Shown here one piece after another: positions 12,600 through 26,498 of a stretch of 64,000 bases of DNA. The translations under genes and the position numbers were made by a program. Source of the stretch: Dactylonectria macrodidyma (Eukaryota; Ascomycota; Sordariomycetes; Hypocreales; Nectriaceae); NCBI GenBank assembly GCA_020744425.1, contig JAGMUV010000048.1, positions 1 to 64,000 on the forward strand. The letters run 5' to 3'. The notes beneath the pieces are model-generated. The model searched no databases. It saw only the letters and a program-made list of their open reading frames with translations, and had not been told where the DNA came from. The first letter of the stretch is position 1. Every line of letters starts with the position of its first letter.

Positions 12600-15500
12600 A
12601 CCTACAAATAGGTCTGCCGCGAGCCCTCAGTTAGATAGAAATCAAGAGCTTCTATTCATATCACAATGCACCCATCCTATCTGATGCAACATTATCTGGT
12701 TTGACAACATAGTGAAAGCTAATTACGACAAACAGGCTCGAGAGACAGGAGCGGGGCAATAAAACTGTCTTAAACTCTAGTCACTTATTGTCTCCCTCAT
12801 CTGTCAAAAAGGTGTTGCCGGTGAGGTGACTCTCTGGGAAGCGGCATGAAACACAAGGTTCGAGATCAGTTGCCCACACTCAATTGCCCTTGAGCATATA
12901 TACAGAACAACGTGCAATACCTTCCACATGCATATCGGAACTTGCCTAGATACGCCACGTTATGTTATATCCTGAGAATTCTAGAGAATATCACAGCCTG
13001 CCTCACAGCTGACAAGCACATCCCTCCGTTGCTCTATCCCACTATCGTCGGATTTCGTAAAGCCTCAATCATTGACGGAGCATGCGATGTTATAGCTAGT
13101 TGAATTGGATTATTTATTTGAGAAATCCTTGGCTAAAGCTAGTGTCATCTCTCGTTGCTGCGGTATGTGTTAGTTTGAGGGGAGACTGTGAGCTTTGATG
13201 GTCAAGCTTTAGACAGCTGATCCCGCAATGCCACTTGCTCTGCCTCACGTTGCATCTCTATAAGAATGCTCACCTATTTCCGCCTAGAGTCAGCTGGAAG
13301 AGGTTTGATCTTGCCCAATGGGTATTTGAGTCTGGCACTTTTTCATTGTCTCAATTTTCGGGACTAGAGGAAATGGAATAAGTGGAGGAAGAGCAAGAGA
13401 GGGTGATCCGCAAGAGAAGGTTGGAATGTTGGAGAGACCGAAAGGAAGCAGAATTTGCGGCGATCCTAGAAGCTTTGTGGGTGCTTTTTTGTCTTTTAAT
13501 GCCTTTGTTGATCAGATAATTGTCTTACACCCCCTCATTATCTGAGTTGGGTTAGAAGCCTTCAGCCAGATGTTGCTTCTGAACGATTGATTCAAGCCCT
13601 CCCGGCTTATCTCTTGAAACCTTGACTTTGGACTATTGTAGCGGGCCTTTGAATGTCGTGCCTGCTTACCATCCTGACCTTTCCATTTATTTCCATATTA
13701 GCCACCTGACATTTCAATACAAAAGTCGCCTCTAGTTGTCTTCTCTTGTCGGTCCCATCTTGCTGGGTGACTATGGCTCTGTGTTTAGACTATGCTGGCG
13801 ACATTCAAAGTGCCACATTTTGGCTCGCAGTCAACAAACATCATGTTCCAGACAACTTTGTCGATTCTGACGTCCGCCAAAGTTTTGGTTACAGCAGTCC
13901 GATAAATACACGACACAGATTTAATGCAAAGGACTCGATCGACAGGTTCCCGCGTTCTGCTCAATTCATTGTAATGCATTGTGCTATACAAGTACATATT
14001 CCATCGACCGATCTTGATGTTCTGCGAGGGGTTGAGGAACTAGATAGAGAGTTCCCGTAGAAGCGGAGTTAATAGCCACGTCTTGGCTTTAGTTTAGACA
14101 CGCAGCTGATGAGGCAGTCACAGATGGAGGGAACGGGAATAGGATCTAGTTAATGGCGAGCTCTTGCGCTGCGTCTTAGTCGGCTGGCATTGATTGACTT
14201 GGTGGCTGGCCTGGGATGATATGAACTGGAATCCAAATAAAATTCCCTCCTCATAAGGCAGTGGAGGACATAACTGACCTGGGAGAGAGAGTCCTAGGAA
14301 TATGTCGCATTGCCAGCTACACTAAAAGGGAATGTATGGGCCATCAAGTTAGTTCCTGGTACACATTGCAGAGCGGATTGCGGCTCGGTATGTCGTCATT
14401 TGTTTTTATGTGGCGTGGCTTTTGTGGCTACGCATTTGTGGGCCCAGCTGATACGAATGCGAATACGGCGATCCGGAGCGGGTACACATCTCTGGGCGCT
14501 GTTAGCAGCCTGATAAGGCAACAGCGGGGTGCTGCTTTCTGAACGCTTGATTGAGACTAATTGTCTGGCCGGCCCCGCACCTCCGATTGAACTCCGACTC
14601 CGACTCCGGCCCCGGCCTTGGCGCCATCCATAATCCCGACGGGGGAAAATCACGACCACGGCTCCGTTCCACGACCCAAGATCTCTCCGTTGGCAGGTGT
14701 TTTCCTTTCTTCGGGCCACCCTCGGCTCTGAAGTCATCCTCCTCTGCTCTAGGAGCGTGGCTTGTCTGAATGTGGCTGTGTAGCACGTTACCCCTCTAAC
14801 ACCTCGGGGTGGTTTGAGGTAACCGCATTCTTATGCGTACGTAGTAGATCTGTCTCGTGTAAAGCAGGCAGGCGCAAAAATATGAATTGACCGACAATGG
14901 CGCGATTTTTATCAAGAACCGATGGTGAAGAACGCCTCGAAGATCTATGCTAGTGTAAGCAAGATGGCCTAGCCGACGCCCAATCCCGTTGAAGTGCCGT
15001 CCTATTTCTCATAATATCAGTTGCATCTCAAACCAGTGAGCAGAGGAATAACTGCATCTATGGGACGCGGGTAAAGCCCCTTCAAAAGATCCAGATCTGG
15101 GTAGACAATAAGTTGGGAGGGTGAATGTTAGGAGTCATAAGTTGCCTGCCGCTAGCTTGCGATTTTGCTCACCAGCATTGAACAAAGTATTGCCAGCTCT
15201 CTATAGGGCCGAGGCAGCGGCTTCAGCCGGTCTTGATATACCCGAGATTCTATGGCTTAGGCGCTCTATATCCAGAGATTATGCAACACGCCTCTCGAGT
15301 CGACGACAAGCCCTACTCACAAGACAGCTCCGCCAAGTCCTCGAGCTTGTCATTAGCATCCTCGAACATTGAAGCTCTACCTGAGAGAGTTAACATCAAA
15401 CTGCGCATAGCGAGCCTTGATCCATTTTTGTTAAGCTGTCGCCTAGGCTGTCTTCTCTCCGTCCTTGTCGGTCGGAATATGTAGGTTCAGATAGTTCATA

Positions 15501-18300
15501 ACTCTTTCCGGAGATTTCTTATTGAGAAAGCCGCCTCAGGATTTTAAACCCAAGAGACAGTAGTAGACATAAATATCTTCCACCCAAGTCTCTTCTTCAT
15601 GACAGATATATAGAGCAGTGTACTGGAGGAAGATATGTGGCGCTTAGGCCATCCCAGAATCAGTAGTTGAGTAGATGTCGCTCGTAACTTGAGAGAAGAA
15701 TTGTGACTCAAAAGTACCTTGAGATCAGCTTTGATAAATCTCATAGCAATCTATCTTGTACAACCCCTTGAAACACAGTTAGCAGATGTAGTTAGATTGC
15801 CCTGAGTTGCTTTGAATGGGTCGTTACAGTTGGGCTACTGTGATTGCTCAGGGGGTTACCTTATCACATACCACCACGGTGAAAAGTCTTGCTCAAAAAA
15901 TATGGAAAGACGGAGTTCTCATAGCTCACTCACGAAACGGAACAAAAGATAGCGTGATTGGTGTCGAGAGATACAGAATAGTTAAGGGTACCTGCACTAA
16001 TGTATACTGTTCGCTCTACTAAGAGGCGAGTTGCTGCTATCACGAGGTCAAAACAACACCATTGGCTATCTATGTCTACTCTTCACACGACATATCAGAC
16101 AGCTTTTGCAGGACTCCAACTTTCCTCAACACTGCTGTACAATCTCCTTGTGTCTTTCAGATATTTATCAGTTTGATGTATACAAGCCAACGTTCAGAAC
16201 AATCCGCAAAGTCGCCTCTGCATATTGATCTAGGAAGCGCAGGGAATCTAGCTCTTCCTAGGATGTATTAAGCCATCAGACCTTCCTACTGGGTGGTCAG
16301 GTTGGCCACTGTATGGGGAGCAAGTGCCCCATATTGGCATGAGTAGATTGGCACAGAGTGATCCTTTCCATTATTGCAACACTCCCAAACCCGCCCGGTA
16401 TATTAAGATGTCCAAACCAACGGGCAGATAGAAACACTACCTCACCAAAGTTTAGGCTCTTCCGACGCACACACCATGATAGGCAAATCAAAAGAGTTCC
16501 TTGGCTGCTAAGGTCTTTTATTATTACGTACGTAAGCTTGCTCTAGCTTAAAATGTACCTTATCGATAATTTCTTTAACACTCCGTTACTTAGAATGGGC
16601 AGTAGCTACATTTTGAGCTTGTCCCTTGGCACATGGCCAATACGGAGGCAGGAGTGAGCATCTGTATGAAGTGCGTGATGACCATTTCTGCTGTTTCAAG
16701 CAGTATGGTCTTGCAGGGGGGGTGAACATACAATTCCTCTTACACAACCATCAAATCCCCACCACGAATCGACAATGAGATGTGGCTTCCGTGGCCCCGC
16801 CCCAGTTCAGAGATTCATGTAGACCGAACTTTGACATTCATGAAGCCTCATAAGGACAAAATTATGAGCGACATGGTCATCCTTGGGTTCCGTTTAGAAT
16901 GGCTCTAGAAGCTTCGGGAAGCCAAATGACTTGCTATGAAACGGGACTTTCGTTTGATCAAGGTACCGATGCTGTCAACTGCACTGTAACGGAACAAGCA
17001 TAACGCGTTACCATGATGAAGGCACTGAAAACAAGGATTTTTCCGGTTACTACTTCAGAGAAAACACATATATCAGTGATAATCAGACAGGCGGAATGCT
17101 CTACGCACTTTCGAAGTGTCCGCGAAGCTTTGTAACTTTTATTGCAACTGGTTTCTCGAACTTGTAAATGACAAATGGGTTCAGGCAATATTTTTCAGGT
17201 TCGCAGGGCGTTCAAAGATATGTTCTTTTCCATATATGAGGCAAAGTCTTGGCTGTAGTAGCATGGCTCGATTTAAGTAGAAGACTCTTCTGTATTTTGA
17301 CTCTATGGATTTAATGGATTCTTCAGCTAAGGAAGAACTTCATGTCAATATGGGGATTTTAATTTACTCCCCAACTCGGAGTTGCCAATAGCTTGTCCGC
17401 ACAGAGCATGTCGTTCATCGATCCATATTGGATCTATGAGCTCGTTAAGAGATAGCATTATGTAGAAATAATTCGTCGCTATTAATATCAAGATGCTGCT
17501 AGTGACTGGATTTGATTAGTAAGGGGGTGGCGATGATACTCAGAGTGGCGTTCATGACAGCTTCAAGAGTATCAGGGATTATAAATCGAAGAGCCATCTT
17601 TTGATACTTAAAGCTACATCGATAACAGCACTAAGTAGATAGGTAGGACTAGAGCATTTAGCCATCGGTCTGAGAGAAATGATTGTCTGGGCCGGAGTTG
17701 AGTTCTACGTCAGCAGACACATCGTTTTATAGGCATTAAGAGAGCGGCGTTTATAATGATGAGCTTCAAAGTAAGCATCCAGTTAAGGACGGATTATTCT
17801 TGGCTTCATGGCAGCAGACCCTCACTGAACAGCGTTCTGCTATAGTAGACACTTCAAAGAGAGAGGCATAGGTAGGAACTTTCTTGTTGAGTATTCAGTC
17901 TGGTTGAATTAATACGGATGCATGTGCTCACACGAAGGCGGTCAAAGGCTCCAGAGTGAAAGATAGTTTTCTCCAATGAAAACAGGCCGGCGCATTCACT
18001 CATGTGTTAGCGTGCCAAGTTGGCCATCGCCATCAGAATCGCAAAGTCTCGGCTATTTCAGATATTTCTCTCGAAGTTATTGGTTGGATAACGACCTTAT
18101 GGGACTGGATGACGTCCCTCTTGAGTCTCCAGATGCATCAACCCCACCAAGCTGGAATGATCTGAGGGCGCAGTCTTTTACACCAGAGGACTTTCTGGAA
18201 TCCCAGATTCTAAGCCATTCGACATCTTCTCACGCTATTATAGCTTCAGATGTCTCCGCTATCAAGTACATACGATGTACTCCGTACCCACGAGAACTCA
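12600..18300. other. Gene desert, part 2
   Basis: No supported gene. Small frames exist (for example 13746-14060 and 17976-18314 on the plus strand), but neither has a recognisable domain. One plus-oriented copy of the dispersed repeat lies at 16007. A local GC-rich patch near 14560-14650 is the only clear change in composition. Confidence 0.55.
16007..16060 (+). repeat. Dispersed desert repeat, copy 3
   Basis: Plus-oriented copy, one of the best preserved: GTTCGCTCTACTAAGAGG, CGAGTTGCTGCTATCACG, AGGTCAAAACAACACC. Confidence 0.7.
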
Positions 18301-18314
18301 GAACTACAGTGTGA

Positions 18315-18330
18315 CCCTAACCCTAACCCT
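18315..18330. repeat. Interstitial telomere-like run
   Basis: CCCTAACCCTAACCCT, 2.7 copies of the fungal telomere hexamer (TTAGGG on the other strand). It is far from any window end and has no flanking degenerate copies. Short, so it could be chance or a repaired-break scar. Confidence 0.7.
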
Positions 18331-20037
18331 GGCAAATGATGGGAAAGAATGAGCTAACCAGCACAGACACTTCACCGTTGTTCCCCAGACGAGGTTGGTA
18401 GGTGGCTCGCCACATAATGCCAACGGGTAAAGAATTCTAGAAGTTCAGATCAGAGCTAGATTAATTACAATCTGAACTGGCTTTTTATTGTCCTTTGCTT
18501 CCTCATTTTTGCTTGAAATATCGCCACAATGCCTTATTAATGTAGGTCCCAAGAGCAAATGAGCCCAAAGGTCTGATCTATACCTCAACGGACAGTTTGA
18601 AAGTGGGCAGCAAAGAAATGCACAACAACCTTCGGAACGATTCGAGGAATTGTTTGATGCTGTCCGCTTCGTCAGGGCTAGTTGTGGCTGCTATAGTATT
18701 AAAACAATACAGTTGACTCGGGCAATAAGATGCTGAATGCAGGCTATGAAAAAGGTCACCGGGTCTCTTGGAATCCGTTTCTCTAATAGTAAGTTCCATA
18801 AGCCCATGGGAGAACAGTTTGGAGGCATGGAGTGAAGAGTTTCAAATTCTGGCAATGGCTCTTCTTGCGGACCACAGAACTGCCGATTTCCCCACCTTCA
18901 TCTGCGTCGCACCCAATCTGTCGGCATTAATAACGAGATTGGCAAGACCCAACAAAAATACAACATGTTCAGCGTGGAAGCTGGCACCACTACTTGTTGG
19001 CCTGGTTTCAACTGACATATTGATGGCTACATCACGGACTATTTCTTGCACCATCTCCCTGGCAATCCGCAGATCGGTTTCCGAGTGAGGCCATTTTCCC
19101 CAATCATTTACATGAGGTCCTGACATCGACTATGACAGGGCGGGGGTGGCTTTCTATTAGGCTAGGTTTCTTCGCCATGGTTGAGTCGTCTTAAGAAATA
19201 ATGAATTCCACGTCTCCCAAGGAGTGACATAGTATTCTATCACGTCTTCGCCCGTAAATGCAGACTGTTCCCTTGGATAGACTAGGTACGACATTGACAA
19301 GCCTTCATGATATGATCGGAGTGGCCATTATAGACGTCGTTTTCGGTGGCTGTTAAAGCTCTTTCTTAGCGATCTATGAACAAGTTCTGACAAGGACTCG
19401 GAGACAATCGCCAATTTAATGCCAAGCTTATGGCCAGTTCATACCTCCAGCCTAATATTTCGAGACAAGCCAAACTGACAATAGATGTCTCCCCATTCCG
19501 ACCAATCTGTCTCCATCCAATGGCATCCAAGTTTGGTTGGAGACCCTTGATCAATCCTTCTATAGCCATTATTAGTCTTAGTCTCTACCTCTTGGTTGAT
19601 CGGCCGTCCGATTCAGCATCACCAGACGGAAGAGGTGACTGAGGCAGGTTCGAGAACTTGTTGAGCAGACGATTTAATTAGTCCGTTAAGTGTTTAATCT
19701 GTAACCTTCATCAAAGATGCTTAGAAAGCTGGTTCTGGTGTCCGTCTATCTCCATCTGTGGTGCTAATATACCTGGTAACAGGTCCCTATAATACTACCG
19801 CTCCTTGCGCTGTCGTTTCGTCCCAAAAGCATACATTACAAAACAGCCCGCCTCAGATTCATGCTGGACCCAAAGGCGTCGAATATCCACCGCTGTTTTG
19901 GATTTGCTCTCTCAGAGTATTATGTGTCATGTTCTCCTCTGTCACTTCATCGGCGAGCAGCCTGCTGGTGATCCCCAATACGTACCAATTTCTGCAATCA
20001 ATATATCCTATTCACGTCTAGTTCGTTCTTGCTAAAC

Positions 20038-20106
20038 CTGCGAGTTGCTGTTGACGCAATGCCAAAACAACACAGCTTCTTTCCACAACTTTAGGATTTT
20101 TAACAC
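20038..20106 (+). repeat. Dispersed desert repeat, copy 4
   Basis: CTGCGAGTTGCTGTTGAC, GCCAAAACAACACAGCTTC, then ACAACTTTAGGATTTTTAAC. It preserves the downstream part (ACAATTTTAGCATTTTC-like) also seen in the 21213 and 23539 copies. Confidence 0.65.
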
Positions 20107-21212
20107 CCAATGCTTCTGCGGTTGAAGGCTACGTTTCCTTTCCCTCAGACGTAATGTTTTCGTCTACGGCACTATCGCACGGGGCGAGTGAGAATTCTAT
20201 AGGTAGCGAAGCTATTCCAAGAAACCTGAAGCAAGGCACCCTGTTATATGATATGGGCGGGGCGTGGGCAGATTCATTCAATCAGGTTGAGGACATGGAA
20301 AAAACCCCGGTATTGTTGACACACACTTCTATTTCGATTGGGCCCTCGCCTAATCATAATTTGACAGAATCTCGACGCCAAGGCCCACAGCCGAGGGATT
20401 GCACTATCATTATCATTAACTTACCTGTGCCCTTGATACCACTTGTCACCACTGCGCGTTGACTGCTTCCAAGGCCACATAAATTAGCGATAAATGTTCT
20501 AATTAGAGTATTTGAACATGGAACATCAACAAATTCTTTCCGCATGTTTTACCTCTCGCCCTTTTCTCTTCAGTCTTTTTACATTCCTACTTGCATATTT
20601 ACTAGTACTGCCGCTCTATTTGATTTAGAGGGCTGTCTCTGAAGCTTCTGCTGAAGTCTTCTTCGCCGATGGCTTCAATTTGCAATGGAATAGATCTCAC
20701 CTACCAACTACCTTATACTAGAATCAATTTCATCATTAACACTGAGCCTCAATTATTAATCCATATCGTTCAGAATGTAATACGCATACCTAGACGCGAA
20801 TAATTCTAGTCAAAAAGAACAAATATAGTGCCAAGGCTAATGTGCTGGTACTGAGTGAGGAATAAGGTGATGCTGGCCTTTTTAAACGAGGATGGTTGGT
20901 TTAAACAATCTGTTTATGCTGTATGTGAAGAGACTTTGAGTCTGACAGCGCATAGTCAACAGTAAGTTCTTATTATTTACAAAAGAGCAAGGCTCAGTTA
21001 AGTTATTTTTTAAAGGCCCGGATCTCGTTGCCAACGCAACAACTCCACCAGTTCTCAAGAGCCATGTCATAAGAGGTCTGCGCAGCTGATTGTCCGGAAG
21101 TGTTCATTTGTATTTCGATAAGTGAGTAAAGAATTCTCTGAACTGGGTTAGTACATACTATAGAGATGCTGCGATTGTTAGACAATGTCTAAGCTTCGTG
21201 CTACTGATATAT

Positions 21213-21296
21213 GCTTTCCACTTCATCAGGGTGAGTTGCTCTACTACCACGCAGTCACAATAACACAGCTCTCACAATTAGCATTTTCGATATTTG
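21213..21296 (+). repeat. Dispersed desert repeat, copy 5
   Basis: TTTCCACTTCATCAGGGTG, AGTTGCTCTACTACCACG, AGTCACAATAACACAGC, ACAATTAGCATTTTC. It has the full ~80-bp length of the family. Confidence 0.65.
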
Positions 21297-21906
21297 ATGC
21301 TTTCACAGTTGATAAGAAAACTTAGATGACGATACAAGTAGCCGGCTCCACATAGATCGAATAGCTAGGGAAGAGCGTTAAGAATGATGTAACGTAGAAG
21401 GTGTTGTCTCTCTTGGGAAGGAAAGCATAGCTGCGGTCAGAGTTCCACCTGAGCAAGGTTAGACTACATCCCTTTAACCTAGTATAGTTGAAATCTTGGA
21501 AATAATAAATGTCCCACCATGGAGGGGCTGCTCGGTAATGGAGCACCTGTTTGGACGGTATGATAAGAGAGATAAGTTGCTAACTACCTATGACTTACGA
21601 CGCTAATTGCTCTGCTGATTATGATAAATGGTCTTCTTCAAAACCACTAAGGTGGTGAGATATCGGCTGATTGGGGTCCCAGAAATTGGAGACCCTAATT
21701 GCAATTAAAAATCCAGACATGTCACAGATCAGTCCACGTAAGCCGCAACCAGTACACATAGGGTTGTATTATTCGGTGCACTCTTTCCCGAGAACTGGAG
21801 TGAGTTTTTATTGAACCTTCGTGTTTCCAATGAGCCATGATCTCGGCGCATACACATACCCTCAGCTGAAAAGTAAGTTACTTGGAAGTGAGGGTTGGAC
21901 CATTTG

Positions 21907-21960
21907 AAAGTTGTCCGCTCCATCAGGACGAGTTGTTGCTGGCGGGCATTACAATTAACT
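21907..21960 (+). repeat. Dispersed desert repeat, copy 6
   Basis: AAGTTGTCCGCTCCATCAGG, ACGAGTTGTTGCTGGC, then ATTACAATTAAC. The 5' half matches the family well and the 3' half is decayed. Confidence 0.6.
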
Positions 21961-23538
21961 ATCTCAACGACGACAGTAGTACAATGGTTCCAAAAGCTGG
22001 AAATTAAAGCTGCTCAACACTAGTTCAAGCTCAGGAGCTGATTGCTTAACTGGCAGCTTCTACAGATCGGGGTTGTGGTGTCTCCTCCCACTACGCTTGA
22101 GTTGCTGGACCCTGGATCACGATAACTAACTGTCCTTCTGCAAGCTGATTCGTATCATCGTGTCTAACGACGCCTTTTCTTAGAAATTCAGCACCGATGG
22201 CAAATCTAAAAAGGGAGTCAGATTTACTAATTAACAAGTTACGGCGTTCTGCTCCATCAACCAGATATTCCGCCAGCTCACGGTTCCGTTGATCTCCAAC
22301 TCGTACAGCATGAAGATGGTCATGTACTACGTAAGTTTCATCCTCAGTCTGGGAATCTTTGTGGAGTGTGTTACAAAAAATTAGAAGGCTGGGCTGGTAG
22401 CCAAGAGCCTCTGAGACGTTTGCGCCATGCAATGTACCCTTTCAACCTACACCACGACCGAAGCTCTGCCTATCCAGATTTGAGGCTCCTTTATTTCATC
22501 TTAAAATATGGGTTGGATCATTGCGCAATTATTCCCGCCCATCATCTTGGAGATCTTCTTCGAACTAAGCCCAATAGCTATCTGACTACGCTGCTTACGG
22601 ATGGTCTTATGGACATTATAGACTGTCTGGTTCCCGGGTCGCCAGTTTGGTGCAATGGATTCCAGGACCATATCAGCTCCAGACAGGCCTAACCCAGATT
22701 TCGCCGGTCTCAGGCTCTTGTGCAGCTACACCAGATGCCGACTTATTTGAAACGGGGTGTTATATTTATAACTCTGGGTTAGCAGCATACTGGTCCCCTC
22801 ATTAGGATGGAGACCTCTAAGTAAAGAGGTTAAATAATGAAATAGCTCAGGGCTGGGTTTATATCTATTGAAGAATTCCCGTTCCCTCTTCCAACAACCT
22901 AATATCTTTATCCAGCCCACGTCTTCGTCAATTCAGGCCCGCCCTTTTTTCAGAAACCTTCCAGCTCTGACACAGTGAATTTCGCTGCAGATCCGGGAGG
23001 AAGCAATTTCAGAGATGGGGGCTAGATGAATTACTAAATCTAGTCAGTAGATTGCATCTGCAAGTTGCCCACAGATCGCTTCAGAGGAAGCTCGTAATAC
23101 GATCTGACAATATTGTGAATTTCTTAAGTGATATAGTTGTCGTTACTCCGTGGATGACCTTCAACAATTTCATTAAAGAGGACAAAGTTTCCATGCAAAA
23201 ATTTGACGAAGCTCTGTCCAAGAGGTGCTGCTGTAATCGTTCCTGGCTATTTTCATTCTTCGGTCAGTGACAAGATATGAGGTAGTGATTGTATGCGACT
23301 GGTGTACCCTGAAGTTCCACTGATCGAAACCCAGTCCGGACTAAAGCGGCGTGGTGCTTTTCTCCCAGATCATCAGTTAATTGTTAATCAGCTTAACCTG
23401 TTTCGTACATATTCATTTGGTGAAATATGTCAATGTGGCCTCGCTATAAACGAGTGCACCGCACCCATGAAGTCACTGACATATCTGTCCCAATGCCAAC
23501 TTGCGCCGTTTTTCAAAGTTTGATATTACTATGTGTGT

Positions 23539-23620
23539 GCTGTTCGCTCCAGTAAGGCGGGTTGCAACTACCACAGCGTCAAAATACAACAGTGTTCTTC
23601 ACAATTTTAGCATTTTCAGC
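23539..23620 (+). repeat. Dispersed desert repeat, copy 7
   Basis: GCTGTTCGCTCCAGTAAGG, CGGGTTGCAACTACCAC, GTCAAAATACAACAGTG, then TTCACAATTTTAGCATTTTC. It has the most complete 3' part. Confidence 0.7.
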
Positions 23621-24011
23621 ACTAAATAGTTCCAACCCGATGTTTCATAGTTACGAATAGGAGGGAAGTGTTGAATTTTCTGAGCTCCAATCCGCGTGGC
23701 TTGCGATGGATGAATTCCAGCCAAGCCACAACAATAGTGTGCTTTTTTTGGTAGTCTACTCAATCTGGTTCCATGAGAACACTTCCTTCTTCATCTAGGC
23801 CAAGATTCTATAGTGCCTTGACGACCTCCTGCGTAGCATCGACGAGATTGTATGGTGCAACAACGGCCGACCTTGAATTTGCCACATAATCGAGGAACAT
23901 CTTTTCCACCGGACCTAGTCTATGTCGTCTTTCGTAGTAAAGTCCCAGGGTCGTTCTTGGACTTTCCTGGCCAGCGATCTCGAGCATAGGGACTATTATA
24001 TACTCTCCGAT

Positions 24012-24070
24012 CCTTCAAGAGGCGAGTTTCTGTTGGCACAAGGTCAAAATGACACAGTTCTTCCACTGCC
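24012..24070 (+). repeat. Dispersed desert repeat, copy 8
   Basis: CCTTCAAGAGGCGAGTTTC, TGTTGGCACAAGGTCAAAAT, GACACAGTTCTTCCAC. It lies 0.4 kb after copy 7 in the same orientation. Confidence 0.65.
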
Positions 24071-26439
24071 TCACTCCTGGTGGTCTTCTGAATAGGCTTG
24101 TCAACGGCCTCCTACAACGCTGTGTCATCAAGCAGTACGCTATTGACCTTGTGAGTAATGCCCGCGCGTTAACAAGATCGCAGCATTTAGATTGGTATTA
24201 TCGTGCTAGCGTCCAAGTGGCTTCGGAGAGCCGTGACCATCAACTCGGTGGCGTAGAACAGTCACTCGGGAGCTGATGACCGGCATTCCCATTAAGTTGA
24301 GAACCATCTGATATAACCTCTGATACTTAAATCCTCAAGTCACGCAATATTCAACTGCGCCTTCAACGCCCTTGTGGCTCCTAGACACATTGGTTTGCCA
24401 CCGGACATCTTCATCTGCTGAGCAGAGGAAAGATGACTTTGAATACACTTTCAGTTTCCTTGTCAAACGCAACGTAAACTAGCTGGCGCTGTTAAACTTC
24501 AGGGTACAGAGGAGTCTTGTTGCAGTTAACGAAGCAATTGAGTCAGAAAGTCTAATCGAAGTTGACATTTGATCAACTTAGTCTATCTGGACGCCCTGAT
24601 CTCTGTGTGGGCTTGTATCCTAGATATCTGTAATTGACTAGATTTTAAAGTCTGGCAAACCGCAATTCTGGCCTCTTATATTTCCATTTCCGTCCAGCTA
24701 GTTTCTATTCGAGGGTAGAAAAACTTGAACCCTAAGAGGAGAAAATCGTCGAGCGTAAGTCTGATCAATTAAACTAAACGAGGAAGCTCTGTATTTTCCG
24801 ACAGGATTCATTGAGAACTGAGTCTCTGTGTCTCTAAAACCAGCTGTCACGGTAAACAACACGTGACGAGTTAAATTCCTTGTGCCATCAAATGCGATGT
24901 GGCCTCGCGGCTTTGTCGAGCCTTCCTGAATCATGGCGTAACATTGCCTAAATTGTTTAACCGCTAGTCGTGGCGCGGCCTTTCCTCGTATGCCTTCGCA
25001 ACTTTTGACGGCCGAATTCAGGTACTCATTCAAATATCTGTCGCAGTTGTGGGTGCTATATCTGCTTGAAAGAGTGCTTACGGAATGTCTTCGATCGAAG
25101 TATTTGATTTGATCAAGCTATTGACCGACGCTCACTCCTTCGGGTCAGAATGTTTGAGGGTCATGAATTCCGAAATAGAGGCAAGTGCCCTCTGACATCA
25201 CTTCTTCTTTCAGGGTGTAGATCGTCGTTCTGATGAATCCCAGTAGCCATGGTTATCTGGAAACAGAGTTTGAGCTTCGGGGCTCCCGACGGTTCTGGAC
25301 GTCATTGAACAAAGTATGTATTAAATGCTGGGTGGCACAAAAGTTCTCTCTCATCATATTTTTGTCCGAGTTCATCGGGTGGCGTTGTTAGCAACTTCGC
25401 GAAGTGTTAATTACTTACTTGCTTGATTGCTTGCATTAGGACCGGAAAGACGTCTCCTACAGTTGTGGAATCGCTCACAGGTGAATTCCAGTGTTATGAA
25501 TCATTACCGGTGCGCCATTCTAGATGTTCTCCCTCAAAGTGGCACTGTTCATCACATCACCCCCAAAACCGAGTGATATGAGAGGAAGTCCTCGTCTGGG
25601 AGAAACAGCCTACAATGCCGGCTCGGATGGGTTCGTCCGCGCCGCCTTCCACATCTCCATTCAATGTATATTCGATGGCCTAATCAACTTACTGCTCGTC
25701 CTCATCTTGATCTCTGCCATCGGCTGCGACAATTGCAGCGAAGCAATCTCGCTTCGATCATCTCCTGTTGAATGGTCTCACAAGGTACTACTAGAATAGC
25801 GTATCTAATGTGCGCGCTCTGGAGGTAATCAACACGTAAATACTGCTAGAGGGTTGCCCGTCCTGGCCATGGACGGAGTGTGGATTGAACCACTAACATG
25901 TGTAATTTTGCTAGCACCCGCATGTGTCTGGCTTGGCGATCATGCTGATGCCGATTGCTCAACATGTCCAGCTGTAGCTGGGTCTGCTCTAGTTCACTCA
26001 AACCTGGTTAACCTGCTCTCGAACCTGTCGTAATTCTTATGACATCTGGGCTGTAGTTCTAGTGACGAAATTTCGATGGTGTTGGTATTCAAGCCTTCGA
26101 CCACCCTAGACTACCCTAGAGTCAGGTCTATTTCTGAATTCTTATGACAGGTCGTCTTAAATCCCCTTCTACCCACTCTTGCTCCCAGTACGGCATTTCC
26201 AATTGTACTATGGCTTGTAGAATCCCTGGAACATAACCTGGTAAATTTGGGTCCCTGACTTCGAGAGCCCAAAGACTTAAAGACAAAGTCGGATTAAGGG
26301 ATGGCTGTGATTTATAGAAAGCCCTTTACTCTTTTCGGTAAAGAATCAGGGATCTGCATCAATCGATTGATCGGGATGGAACGTTGTACTGCCGTCGCCA
26401 TTGACCCTGAACTTTTTACTAATTGTTTATCAGTCATAA

Positions 26440-26498
26440 CTGTGTTATTTTAACCTCGTGCTAGCATTAACTCGCCTCTTGATGGAGTGGACAAATAG
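26440..26498 (-). repeat. Dispersed desert repeat, copy 9
   Basis: CTGTGTTATTTTAACCTCG, TGCTAGCATTAACTCGCC, then TCTTGATGGAGTGGAC. Reverse-oriented like the 7479 and 9431 copies. Confidence 0.7.

Noticed and set aside
22238..22275. Tenth copy of the dispersed repeat (TCTGCTCCATCAACCAG)
   Set aside because: Only ~17 bases match the family, within chance for a diverged consensus.
22091..22432. 113-codon minus-strand frame in the desert
   Set aside because: Plausible amino-acid mix but no family, and it overlaps a dispersed-repeat-like string; not enough to call a gene.
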